32,382 bases of DNA from Muribaculaceae bacterium (lineage in GTDB: Bacteria > Bacteroidota > Bacteroidia > Bacteroidales > Muribaculaceae): NCBI GenBank assembly GCA_017621845.1, contig JAGASI010000046.1, positions 1-32,382 on the forward strand, given 5' to 3'. The notes under the pieces were generated by a model. It did not search any database and was not told the DNA's origin. It saw only the letters and a program-made list of their open reading frames with translations. Position 1 is the first letter of the stretch. Each line of letters opens with the position of its first letter. The position numbers and the translations under genes were made by a program. Below, one piece after another: positions 25,634 through 32,382 of this stretch.

Positions 25634-26374
25634 TCAGTCGCGGCTGTTGTCAAGCTTTCTTTTTAGCAATGCCGGGTCAATCGGCTCGTGGGGGACATCT
25701 CTGATGAAGGTTGCCATGCGGTCGGGGGGCAGGCACTGGTCAAGGGTTGCCTCACCGACGCGAGTGCGTTGAAGTGCTGTCAGGTGGCCTCCTGAGTTGA
25801 GTGCCAGGCCTATGTCGCGGGCCAGGGCGCGGATGTAGGTGCCTTTGGAGCACACGACTCTTATTTTGATAGACTCCGGGGAGTATTCCATGAGCTCTAT
25901 TTCATCGATAACCAGTATCTTAGGCTTGAGGCCCGGGTCCTGTCCCATGCGGGCCATCTCATAGGCACGCACGCCGCCGACTTTACATGCCGAAAAGGCC
26001 GGTGGAATTTGTTCTATTCGGCCGACAAACTTGGATAGTGTTTCCTCGACCAGCCGGCGTGTGATGTGGTCGGTGGGGTAGGTGGCATCGATTTCGGTCT
26101 CGAGGTCAAATGATGGTGTGGTGGCTCCAAGGGCTATGGTGGCAATATATTCTTTGACTCCGGTCTGTAGCGAGTCTATAAGTTTGGTAGACTTGCCGGT
26201 GCATATTATCATGACACCGGTGGCCAGGGGGTCGAGGGTGCCGGCATGACCCACCTTGATTTTTTTCACGCCGGTGCGACGTGTTATGGCGCCGCGCACT
26301 CGCTTGACAGCATCAAACGAGGTCCAGCCCAGGGGTTTGTCGAGATATAATATTTCGCCTTCAATGAAGTTCAC
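25634..26374 (-). CDS. truB: tRNA pseudouridine-55 synthase
   Basis: Makes pseudouridine 55 in the T loop of tRNAs. The 246-residue protein has the catalytic aspartate D48 in VGHAGTLDPLATGV and the flanking motifs LDKPLGWTSFDAV (11-23), PPAFSACKVGGVRAY and CSKGTYIRALARDIG. It is the normal bacterial length for the TruB catalytic domain. It starts 44 nt after the uppP stop, inside the ftsX-DUF3098-uppP-truB-queA run. Confidence 0.96.
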   Translation of the reverse strand: MNFIEGEILYLDKPLGWTSFDAVKRVRGAITRRTGVKKIKVGHAGTLDPLATGVMIICTGKSTKLIDSLQTGVKEYIATIALGATTPSFDLETEIDATYPTDHITRRLVEETLSKFVGRIEQIPPAFSACKVGGVRAYEMARMGQDPGLKPKILVIDEIELMEYSPESIKIRVVCSKGTYIRALARDIGLALNSGGHLTALQRTRVGEATLDQCLPPDRMATFIRDVPHEPIDPALLKRKLDNSRD

Positions 26375-26418
26375 GATGGTGAGATATGGCTTATTTAGAT
26401 GTGATATGTGTGTCAGAA

Positions 26419-27252
26419 TCAGAATATGAGGCAGATGATGCCTACGATAACACAGTAGATTGAGAACCAGACGAGCCGGCCACGTTTGACGAGATTAATC
26501 ATCCATTGACAGGCAATGCAACCTACTATAAAGGCGGTAACAAAACCTATTATTGCCGGTAGAAATCCGATGGACTCTGAGCCGGCCTCGCCCTTGATGA
26601 GCTTGATGACAGTGAGCAATGCCTCGCCGAGGATGGGTATGATGACCATGAGGAACGAGAATTTGGCGACTTGGTCGCGCTTGTTGCCCAGGATAATTCC
26701 GGTGGCGATTGTCGAGCCCGAGCGGCTCAGGCCGGGAAGCACGGCGATGGCCTGGGCACAACCGATGATAAAGGCGTCAAGGTAAGAAATCGGGCGTCCG
26801 TCAGAGGCCGAGCGCACTTCATGTAGTCCACGCGAGCTGATAAGGGTGCGGCTGAAGTAGGCAAACGCCAATAGCGCGGCGGTGACTATCAGGCATATAC
26901 CCACTACGGTAAGATTGCTGCCAAAGAAGGACTCTACGACATCCTTGAAGCATAGTCCGACGATGGCGACCGGTATGCTTGATACCAGTATCTTCCATAC
27001 TATCGTGGTGTTGGCATCGCGCTTGAAGGTGAAGAATGAGGTGCACAGTCCTGAAAATTCGCGCCACAGGATGACGATGGTGCTGAGCACGGTGGCCACG
27101 TGGAGTATTAAATCAAACTGTAGTGCATCTTTGCCCGAGAGGTCAAGCCCTAATAGGTCTTGGCAAATCTCGAGGTGACCCGATGAGCTGATTGGCAGAT
27201 ACTCGGCAAGTCCTTGGACAAGACCGAGGATAAATGAGTCAAGGCAATCCAT
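26419..27252 (-). CDS. uppP: Undecaprenyl-diphosphatase
   Basis: Inner-membrane enzyme that dephosphorylates undecaprenyl diphosphate, recycling the lipid carrier for peptidoglycan and surface glycans; the family is also linked to bacitracin resistance. 277 residues with about seven to eight hydrophobic segments and both catalytic motifs: GLVQGLAEYLPISSSGHLEI near the N terminus and LPGLSRSGSTIATGI in the middle. Its ATG shares one base with the TAA of the DUF3098 gene (TAATG), indicating coupled translation. Confidence 0.96.
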   Translation of the reverse strand: MDCLDSFILGLVQGLAEYLPISSSGHLEICQDLLGLDLSGKDALQFDLILHVATVLSTIVILWREFSGLCTSFFTFKRDANTTIVWKILVSSIPVAIVGLCFKDVVESFFGSNLTVVGICLIVTAALLAFAYFSRTLISSRGLHEVRSASDGRPISYLDAFIIGCAQAIAVLPGLSRSGSTIATGIILGNKRDQVAKFSFLMVIIPILGEALLTVIKLIKGEAGSESIGFLPAIIGFVTAFIVGCIACQWMINLVKRGRLVWFSIYCVIVGIICLIF

Positions 27253-27578
27253 TATTTGTCAGCTGAAGCGAGTTGTGTGATATCGTTGTCGGTGGTTTTC
27301 TTGGATTTGAGGTGCCGGGCGGGGTTGATGATGATGCCCAGGCCCATGAGAACAAAGCCTAAGAATGTTATCATCGGTCCGATGACTATGCGGCGTGTGC
27401 TGAAGATGTCGGGGTTGAACTCGTCGGTGGTGGAAGGGGCGCCGATCATGAGTATAAAGCCCACGATAATCATTAAGCCGGCTATGGCCATAATCATGAA
27501 GTTGGTTTTGATAAGCGGAAGCTGGGACTTGCTCTCGCGTATAATCTCGGTTGAGGTTTTGGTTTTTTTAGTTGTCAT
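27252..27578 (-). CDS. DUF3098 family small membrane protein
   Basis: 108 residues from the ATG at 27578 (MTTKKTKTS). An upstream ATG at 27605 is also possible, and the open frame reaches 27695 inside ftsX. Two hydrophobic helices (about residues 29-47 and 70-92) are separated by a short loop with DEFNPDIFSTRRIVIGP, the DUF3098 signature region, then a polar tail. The family is restricted mainly to Bacteroidetes and its role is unknown. The ftsX-DUF3098-uppP order is known in this phylum, so a link to the cell envelope is likely but unproven. Confidence 0.85.
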   Translation of the reverse strand: MTTKKTKTSTEIIRESKSQLPLIKTNFMIMAIAGLMIIVGFILMIGAPSTTDEFNPDIFSTRRIVIGPMITFLGFVLMGLGIIINPARHLKSKKTTDNDITQLASADK

Positions 27579-27622
27579 GTGTGTTGTTGGGTGTGGTGAC
27601 GTCATACTGGATGGGGTGACGT

Positions 27623-28492
27623 TTATTTCATGAATAATTTGTCGTAGTTTTTGTTTAGATATCGGTTGGCGGCACACCAGGCTGTGGTGGCGCATACGAT
27701 TATCGATAACAGGATGAGAGCCGTGTCTATCAATGAGATATCAGTCCATGATACAAGAGCGACGGTGTCGGGCCATGATGACTGCAGGTAGTAGTATGTG
27801 CCGCATACAACGGCACCGGCTATGATGCCGGCTATAAGCCCTGCGGTGGCGGCGGCGCGTACAAACGGGCGTCTTATATAGCCACGGGTGGCTCCCACGA
27901 GTTTCATCGTGTGTATGATGAAGCGCCGTGAGTATATTGATAGACTCACGGTGTTGTTAATCAGAGCAATGGATATTATCAACATCAATATCGCGATGGC
28001 GATGACCGCGAGCACGATTTTGTTTATACTGTTGTCGACGGCGTTTACGATTTCTGATGAAGGGAGTATGACGTTCTCGACTACAGCGTTGGCTGTCAAT
28101 AGCTTGTTTATGGACTTAAGAGAGTCGGGGTTGAGATAGGCTTGGTTTAGCTTGATGTCAATCTCATCGGAATATGGATTTTCGCCGAGGAGTTCTATGG
28201 CATGTCGGTTTTCGTCATTTATCTCGGCGGCAAGAATATCTTCGGCCGAGGTGTAGGTGTAAGACTTGGCAAAAGGAGCTTTGTTTAGTATTTGCTTTAG
28301 AGGCGCGATGTCATATTGTTCGGTGCCGGGTTTGATATGTATATATATCGACATGGCTGTCGACTCCATCTGTCGGTGGGCCGACAGCATGGTTAACGCC
28401 AATATGCCAAGGATGATTGATAGCAGTGTCACGCTTACCACCGATGTGGCGCGAGATCCGAGTGTAGATATTTTAGATGACCTTTTTTTCAA
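27623..28492 (-). CDS. ftsX: Cell division protein FtsX (TTG start)
   Basis: Membrane partner of the ATPase FtsE; the pair controls peptidoglycan hydrolases at the division site. 289 residues from the chosen TTG. One membrane helix (about 22-42) leads to a periplasmic loop of about 120 residues, then three helices with the conserved NNTVSLSIYSRRFIIHTMKL and VGATRGYIRRPF. No ATG exists before residue about 33, in the first helix, so a non-ATG start is required. The TTG at 28492 gives the basic start KKRSSK and lies about 18 nt after the predicted transcript start; an earlier TTG at 28519 overlaps the -7 box. ftsE is not in the window. Confidence 0.88.
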   Translation of the reverse strand: MKKRSSKISTLGSRATSVVSVTLLSIILGILALTMLSAHRQMESTAMSIYIHIKPGTEQYDIAPLKQILNKAPFAKSYTYTSAEDILAAEINDENRHAIELLGENPYSDEIDIKLNQAYLNPDSLKSINKLLTANAVVENVILPSSEIVNAVDNSINKIVLAVIAIAILMLIISIALINNTVSLSIYSRRFIIHTMKLVGATRGYIRRPFVRAAATAGLIAGIIAGAVVCGTYYYLQSSWPDTVALVSWTDISLIDTALILLSIIVCATTAWCAANRYLNKNYDKLFMK

Positions 28493-28516
28493 TGTGTTTT
28501 TGTGCCAAATTTGGTG

Positions 28517-28547
28517 CAAAATTAGTGTATTTTAACGCCCATGTCAA
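28517..28547 (-). promoter_or_regulatory. Promoter of the ftsX-DUF3098-uppP-truB-queA run
   Basis: On the minus strand TTG (28547-28545), a 20-nt spacer and TAATTTTG (28524-28517) match the consensus. The transcript would start near 28510, which excludes the TTG at 28519 as the ftsX start. Confidence 0.7.
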
Positions 28548-28643
28548 CCCCCACGGCCTTAAAAAAGTATAATTATAGTGGGTAGTTGGTGTTTATTGAT
28601 GGGCAGGAGCTATCCCGATGGTGTTTGCTCAATATTTTTCTAT

Positions 28644-29984
28644 TTATAGCTCATCGATTTTGCAGATAAGTGTAGCCGAGGTCGCGTCGATAACTTTCAC
28701 CTTGACGGTAGCGCCGACCCGTGCCTCGGGCGAGGCGTCAAAGACACATGTCTTGTTTTGGGATGTGCGTCCGACTCGTTGGTTGGCGCTGCGTTTTGAA
28801 GCGCCTTCCACCAATACTTCAAACGTCTTGCCGATGTCGCGGCGGTTTGATGCCAGTGACAGTTCGTTCTGAAGTGAGATCATGCGGTTGAGACGTTCAA
28901 TTTTGATGTTTTCGGGTATATTGTCGGGCATTGTGCGTGAGGCCAGAGTGCCCGGTCGCTCGGAATATTTAAACATGAATGAGGCGTCATATCCTACCTC
29001 GCGCATCAGAGACAGTGTCTCCAGGAAGTCATCCTCGGTCTCGTCATGAAATCCAGTGAACAGGTCAGAGGTGATTGCGCAGTCGGGAATGGCGCGACGT
29101 ATGGCGGCCACGCGGTCGAGATACCACTCGCGCGTGTATTTGCGGTTCATCGCTTGGAGTATTTTGTTGCTGCCCGACTGGACCGGGAGGTGTATGTGTC
29201 GGCACACATTGTTGTTGGCGGCGATGGCGGCTATAATCTCGTCGGACATGTCTTTGGGGTGGGAGGTTGTAAATCTTATCCTCATGCCGGGGGCGGCTTT
29301 GGCAACGATGTCGAGCAGACGAGCAAATGTCACGGGGTTGTCTTCGTCACGGCTCTTGTCAAGGTAGGAGTTGACGTTTTGGCCCAGTAGGGTAACTTCC
29401 TTGAAGCCACGTGCCTTGAGGTCCTCGAGTTCGGCAAGTATGCTGTCGACGGCGCGTGAGCGCTCGCGTCCACGCGTGTAGGGGACAATACAGTAGGAGC
29501 AGAAGTTGTTACAGCCACGCATGATAGATATAAATCCGCTGACGTGATTGGGGCCGAGCCTCAGGGGTATCACGTCGCGATAGGTCTCGGTTGTCGAGAG
29601 CTCGACGTTGACGGCCGGCTGTCCTTGTTCGGCGGCGGCAAACAGGGCGGGAAGGTCGAGGTAGCTGTCAGGCCCGGCAACAAGATTTACGCCGTGGTTG
29701 GCGATAAGGTCCTGTCTGACGCGCTCGGCCATACAGCCTATGACACCGATGATGAGGCGGCCTCCGCGATGGCGCCTCTCGGCTCGCAGTGCCTGAAGAC
29801 GGTTGATGATTTTTTGCTCGGCATTGTCTCTTATTGAGCAGGTGTTCAATAAGATAGCGTTGGCGTCCTCGAGTCGGTCGGTTATGTGGTAGTCGGCCAT
29901 CTCCATGATAGAGGCTACAACTTCTGAGTCGGCGACATTCATTTGGCAGCCGTAGGTTTCTATATATAATGATTGTGGAGTCAT
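28644..29984 (-). CDS. miaB: tRNA-2-methylthio-N6-dimethylallyladenosine synthase
   Basis: Radical-SAM methylthiotransferase that modifies A37 of tRNAs reading UNN codons. 446 residues in three parts. The N-terminal UPF0004 domain has its three cluster cysteines, C13, C49 and C84. The radical SAM core has CxxxCxxC as C158-C162-C165 in RGCNNFCSYCIVPYTRG. A C-terminal TRAM domain occupies about 380-445. MiaB rather than RimO or MtaB is favoured by YGCQMNVADSE and TCSIRDNAEQK. It has a long leader starting at a promoter shared back-to-back with the CoA-transferase gene. Confidence 0.95.
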   Translation of the reverse strand: MTPQSLYIETYGCQMNVADSEVVASIMEMADYHITDRLEDANAILLNTCSIRDNAEQKIINRLQALRAERRHRGGRLIIGVIGCMAERVRQDLIANHGVNLVAGPDSYLDLPALFAAAEQGQPAVNVELSTTETYRDVIPLRLGPNHVSGFISIMRGCNNFCSYCIVPYTRGRERSRAVDSILAELEDLKARGFKEVTLLGQNVNSYLDKSRDEDNPVTFARLLDIVAKAAPGMRIRFTTSHPKDMSDEIIAAIAANNNVCRHIHLPVQSGSNKILQAMNRKYTREWYLDRVAAIRRAIPDCAITSDLFTGFHDETEDDFLETLSLMREVGYDASFMFKYSERPGTLASRTMPDNIPENIKIERLNRMISLQNELSLASNRRDIGKTFEVLVEGASKRSANQRVGRTSQNKTCVFDASPEARVGATVKVKVIDATSATLICKIDEL

Positions 29985-30092
29985 TGAGCTGATTTAAACT
30001 TAATTGATAAATGTTGACTGGAACTGATATAATCCCCAAGTTATGATAGCATTTGGCCTTATTTATGTCTTCTTGACCGTCCTTTTGGGTCA

Positions 30093-30108
30093 CGATGGAA
30101 TTCCATCG
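30093..30108. promoter_or_regulatory. Perfect 16-bp palindrome
   Basis: CGATGGAATTCCATCG is its own reverse complement. It lies about 110 nt upstream of the miaB ATG, inside the predicted miaB leader. It could be an operator or RNA hairpin; nothing in the sequence decides. Confidence 0.5.
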
Positions 30109-30200
30109 CGTTCTCATACATCGGACAACATGACTTATGATAAGACTCAAATGTTAACATAGCCTATAAGTATAAATCAGTTCATTATTGAGGTGAAAAA

Positions 30201-30232
30201 TTTGTTAGTGTGGGGGCTAATCGCTAATTTTG
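30201..30232 (+). promoter_or_regulatory. Promoter of the CoA-transferase gene
   Basis: TTTG (30201-30204), a 20-nt spacer and TAATTTTG (30225-30232) match the full consensus. It implies a leader of about 120 nt before the ATG at 30361. Confidence 0.8.
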
Positions 30233-30234
30233 TG

Positions 30235-30266
30235 CAAAATTACTAAAAAGCATATCGCCGGACAAT
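30235..30266 (-). promoter_or_regulatory. Opposed promoter toward miaB
   Basis: On the minus strand ATTG (30266-30263), a 20-nt spacer and TAATTTTG (30242-30235). Its -7 box and that of the CoA-transferase promoter form one palindrome, TAATTTTGTGCAAAATTA (30225-30242). Confidence 0.65.
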
Positions 30267-30360
30267 ACTACGCTCCTAAAATATAAGGCATTATGTCAAC
30301 GGTGGTTGCTTGTTGCCAAGCCTAAAAATCTAATAATCATTAATATAACATTTCATAACA

Positions 30361-31854
30361 ATGTCATTTAATTTCATTACAGCCGAGGAAGCCGCCTCAA
30401 TGATTAACAATGGCGACACCCTTGGACTATCGGGCTTTACCGCGCCGGGAGCGCCCAAGTTTATCACCGAGGCTCTTGCTAAGCGTGCCGAAGCTGAGCA
30501 TGAGGCCGGGCGTCCTTTCAAGGTGAACATCTTTACCGGAGCTTCGACATCCGACCACGTTGACGGATGTCTGTCACGTGCCAACGCTATCAATATGCGT
30601 GCTCCATATCAAAATGTTCCTGACCTGAGAAAACGTATCAATTCCCACGATTGTCACTACTTTGACCGTCACCTCTCCGAGATGGCCCAGGAGATGCGCT
30701 ATGGATTTTATGGCGGTATTGATTATGCCATCATAGAGGCTGCCGATATCAACGAGAAGGGCGAGGTTATCCTCGGTACCGGTATCGGCAATATCCCTAC
30801 ATATGCCAAGTTGGCCAAGAAGATATTTATCGAACTCAACGACCGTCTGCCATCGTCAATCTATGGCATGCATGACATCATACTCCTGCAAGACCCCCCA
30901 TATCGTCGCGAGATACCCATATATGCCGCCAATGACCGTATCGGCTCGCCTGTGCTCAAGATTGACCCGAACAAGGTTGTCGGCATCGTGCGCACGAGCT
31001 CGTTGGACGGCGTCAAGCCATTCTCGGCTGTTGATGAAGTGTCCCAGCAGATTGGATCCAATGTTGTTCGCTTCCTTATCAGCGAGTACCGCTCGGGCCG
31101 CCTCCCGGCCGAGTTCCTTCCCCTCCAGTCGGGTGTCGGCAATGTTGCCAATGCCGTGCTCTATGACCTGGGCGAAAGCAAGGAATTGCCTCCCTTCATG
31201 ATGTACACCGAGGTGCTTCAGGATGCTGTGCTCGAGCTCATCAAGAAAGGTAAATGCTCGTTTGCCTCGACTTGCTCGATGACTGTAGCCGATGCTACCG
31301 AGGAAATGCTGTTCAATGACATCAACTTCTTCCACGACAAGATTATGATGCGTCCGGCCGAGATTTCCAATAATCCCGAGGTTATACGCCGCATAGGTGT
31401 CATCGCCATGAATACAGCCCTCGAGGCCGATGTCTTTGGCTCGGTCAACTCGACCCATGTCCTTGGTACCAAGATGATGAACGGTATCGGTGGCTCGGGT
31501 GACTTTACACGCAACGCCTACATCTCGATTTTCTCATGTCCCTCGGTCACCAAGGGAGGACTCATCTCCAATATCGTCCCGATGGTTGCCCACCCCGACC
31601 ACTCCGAACATTCGGTGGATATCATTGTCACCGACCAGGGTATCGCCGACTTGCGCCATAAAGATCCTGTCGAGCGCGCCCATGAGATTATCAACAACTG
31701 TGCCCACCCCGATTACCGTCCATTGCTGCGCGACTACCTTAAGTTGGGTAAAGGAGGACAGACTCCACACACTCTCACCGCCGCGTTTGCTTTCCATAAC
31801 GCTTTCAACGAGACCGGCGACATGCGTAATGCCGACTTCGGCAAGTACTGCTAA
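30361..31854 (+). CDS. Acetyl-/propionyl-CoA:succinate CoA-transferase
   Basis: 497-residue member of the acetyl-CoA hydrolase/transferase family (Cat1/AarC/ScpC type). It moves CoA between succinate and propionyl- or acetyl-CoA. The likely catalytic glutamate is E284 in MMYTEVLQDAV. Other landmarks: LGLSGFTAPGAPK near 21, the glycine-rich loop QSGVGNVANAV (256-266), and GIGGSGDFTRNAYISIFSCP near 377. In a propionate former it would regenerate succinyl-CoA for the mutase while releasing propionate, but acetate as the other partner cannot be excluded. It stands alone with a strong promoter and terminator. Confidence 0.92.
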   Translation: MSFNFITAEEAASMINNGDTLGLSGFTAPGAPKFITEALAKRAEAEHEAGRPFKVNIFTGASTSDHVDGCLSRANAINMRAPYQNVPDLRKRINSHDCHYFDRHLSEMAQEMRYGFYGGIDYAIIEAADINEKGEVILGTGIGNIPTYAKLAKKIFIELNDRLPSSIYGMHDIILLQDPPYRREIPIYAANDRIGSPVLKIDPNKVVGIVRTSSLDGVKPFSAVDEVSQQIGSNVVRFLISEYRSGRLPAEFLPLQSGVGNVANAVLYDLGESKELPPFMMYTEVLQDAVLELIKKGKCSFASTCSMTVADATEEMLFNDINFFHDKIMMRPAEISNNPEVIRRIGVIAMNTALEADVFGSVNSTHVLGTKMMNGIGGSGDFTRNAYISIFSCPSVTKGGLISNIVPMVAHPDHSEHSVDIIVTDQGIADLRHKDPVERAHEIINNCAHPDYRPLLRDYLKLGKGGQTPHTLTAAFAFHNAFNETGDMRNADFGKYC

Positions 31855-31875
31855 ATCCGTCAGCAATCATACACC

Positions 31876-31920
31876 TACCGCGGGCGACGCTACCGATAGC
31901 GCCGCCCGCGGTATATATAC
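31876..31920 (+). terminator. Strong hairpin after the CoA-transferase gene
   Basis: An outer 11-bp GC-rich stem (31876-31886 with 31903-31913) and an inner 5-bp stem (88-92 with 97-101 in the last two digits) are separated by one A.C mismatch. It lies 21 nt after the stop. TATATATA rather than a pure T run follows, so termination is likely but not textbook. Confidence 0.75.
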
Positions 31921-31958
31921 GCGGTATATATAAAAGTATATATAAAAAAGTATATATA
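31911..31958. repeat. Four spaced GTATATATA repeats
   Basis: GTATATATA begins at 31911, 31924, 31936 and 31950, spaced 12-14 bp. The tract is very AT-rich beside GC-rich sequence. No gene follows in the window. The function is unknown. Confidence 0.75.
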
Positions 31959-32060
31959 AAGATGTTCGCGCGCGAGCCCTTAACCAATACCCCCCCCCTG
32001 TCATAGAGCCTGCGTCTCCATTGGCTCATCCAAAGCCATCCCCACATGACACCATCTCCA
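31959..32060. other. Non-coding spacer with a C9 tract
   Basis: No gene is seen. A run of nine Cs lies near 31991-31999. The sequence is not similar to the 140-bp unit that follows. Confidence 0.7.
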
Positions 32061-32382
32061 CTCAGGCGCGGAGCGCCACATTGTGATTAACTGCATGCGC
32101 AGGGCCGGCGGCCCGTAGCTTGCAGTGCTTAGGGCAGTTCCTCACGCCATAGGCTCGGAGGGCCGGGTTGTGGTATCAGACATGGATTATCGTCAATCAT
32201 CTCAGGCGCGGAGCGCCGCATTGTGATTAACTGCATGCGCAGGGCCGGCGGCCCGTAGCTTGCAGTGTTTAGGGCAGTTCCTCACGCCATAGGCCCGGAG
32301 GGCCGGGTTGTGGTATCATACATGGATTATCGTCAATCATCTCAGGCGCGGAGCGCCGCATTGTGATTAACTGCATGCGCAG
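32061..32382 (+). repeat. 140-bp tandem repeat, at least 2.3 copies, cut by the window end
   Basis: Units are 32061-32200 and 32201-32340, differing at four positions, and the first 42 bp of a third unit (32341-32382), identical to the second. Each unit has three short hairpins of 5-bp GC stems with GGN loops: GGCGC-GGA-GCGCC, GGGCC-GGC-GGCCC and GGCCC-GGA-GGGCC (the last has one mismatch in unit 1). No open frame is maintained through it. Related copies lie at 21-95 and 13697-13722. Confidence 0.92.

Larger units (their letters stand above)
29985..30360. other. Divergent intergenic region between miaB and the CoA-transferase gene
   Basis: 376 nt with no protein gene. It contains the two opposed promoters (30201-30266), a perfect 16-bp palindrome at 30093-30108 and a small inverted repeat just beside it (TGACC ... 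GGTCA, 30074-30091), both within the predicted miaB leader. Confidence 0.8.

Noticed and set aside
30856..31458. Long antisense frame (200 codons) opposite the CoA-transferase gene
   Set aside because: It lies entirely inside a well-supported gene in GC-biased third positions; its sequence has no recognisable domain.
32061..32382. CRISPR array
   Set aside because: The 140-bp units are repeated in full, with no short repeat plus variable spacer pattern, and no cas gene is near.

Overview
The window looks like chromosomal DNA of an anaerobic Bacteroidales bacterium, most likely of the Muribaculaceae/Bacteroides type. Four things point this way: (1) promoters of the Bacteroidetes form (TTTG or TTG, 19-20 nt, then TAnnTTTG) precede many genes; (2) Shine-Dalgarno sequences are largely absent; (3) the gene families are typical of the group (OadG fused to a lamin-tail domain, DUF3098, SPOR lipoprotein, OmpH-like lipoprotein, class I fumarase, propionate-forming methylmalonyl-CoA decarboxylase); (4) intrinsic terminators are strong. 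No phage, IS element, CRISPR array or integrase is visible. The species is inference.

Layout. 1-284: a GC-rich dispersed repeat, then a terminator and initiator tRNA-fMet (minus). 420-4680 (minus): a tight run of yitT-like membrane protein, outer-membrane barrel, bioA, bioF. 4808-6268 (minus): pepD dipeptidase, with its terminator abutting the yitT promoter. 6269-6567: divergent spacer with an orphan terminator-like hairpin. 6568-9570 (plus): small membrane protein, OmpH-like lipoprotein, GT2 polyprenol-phosphate sugar synthase, dihydroorotase. 9669-12143 (minus): an 824-residue multi-domain protein that looks assembled from transcription-machinery DNA-binding modules, the least understood gene here. 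12392-13456 (minus): trpS. 13806-18431 (minus): mce-mmdA-oadG-mmdC-mmdB, the methylmalonyl-CoA epimerase and sodium-pumping decarboxylase operon. 18650-20901 (minus): C1 peptidase, phosphoesterase, SPOR lipoprotein. 20987-22539 (minus): PadR regulator with a PspC membrane protein, and a palindrome over the PadR promoter. 22808-24457 (minus): fumarase. 24515-28492 (minus): ftsX, DUF3098, uppP, truB, queA. 28644-29984 (minus): miaB. 30361-31854 (plus): succinate/acetate CoA-transferase. 31855-32382: terminator, TA-rich repeats, and a 140-bp tandem repeat running off the window end.

How the genes fit together. Several loci meet in one metabolism, fermentation of sugar to succinate and propionate. 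Fumarase makes fumarate from malate. The epimerase and the biotin-dependent sodium-pumping decarboxylase convert methylmalonyl-CoA to propionyl-CoA. A CoA-transferase of the family that moves CoA between propionyl- or acetyl-CoA and succinate can close the cycle. bioA and bioF supply late steps of biotin synthesis, needed by the MmdC carrier. Methylmalonyl-CoA mutase, fumarate reductase and bioB/C/D are not in the window. The rest is housekeeping (tRNA modification, cell-wall lipid recycling, division, pyrimidine synthesis).

The items most worth a second look are the 824-residue protein, the 140-bp repeat with three GGN-loop hairpins and inverted relatives at the other end of the window, the lamin-tail/OadG fusion, the face-to-face promoters at 30201-30266, and the PadR operator.
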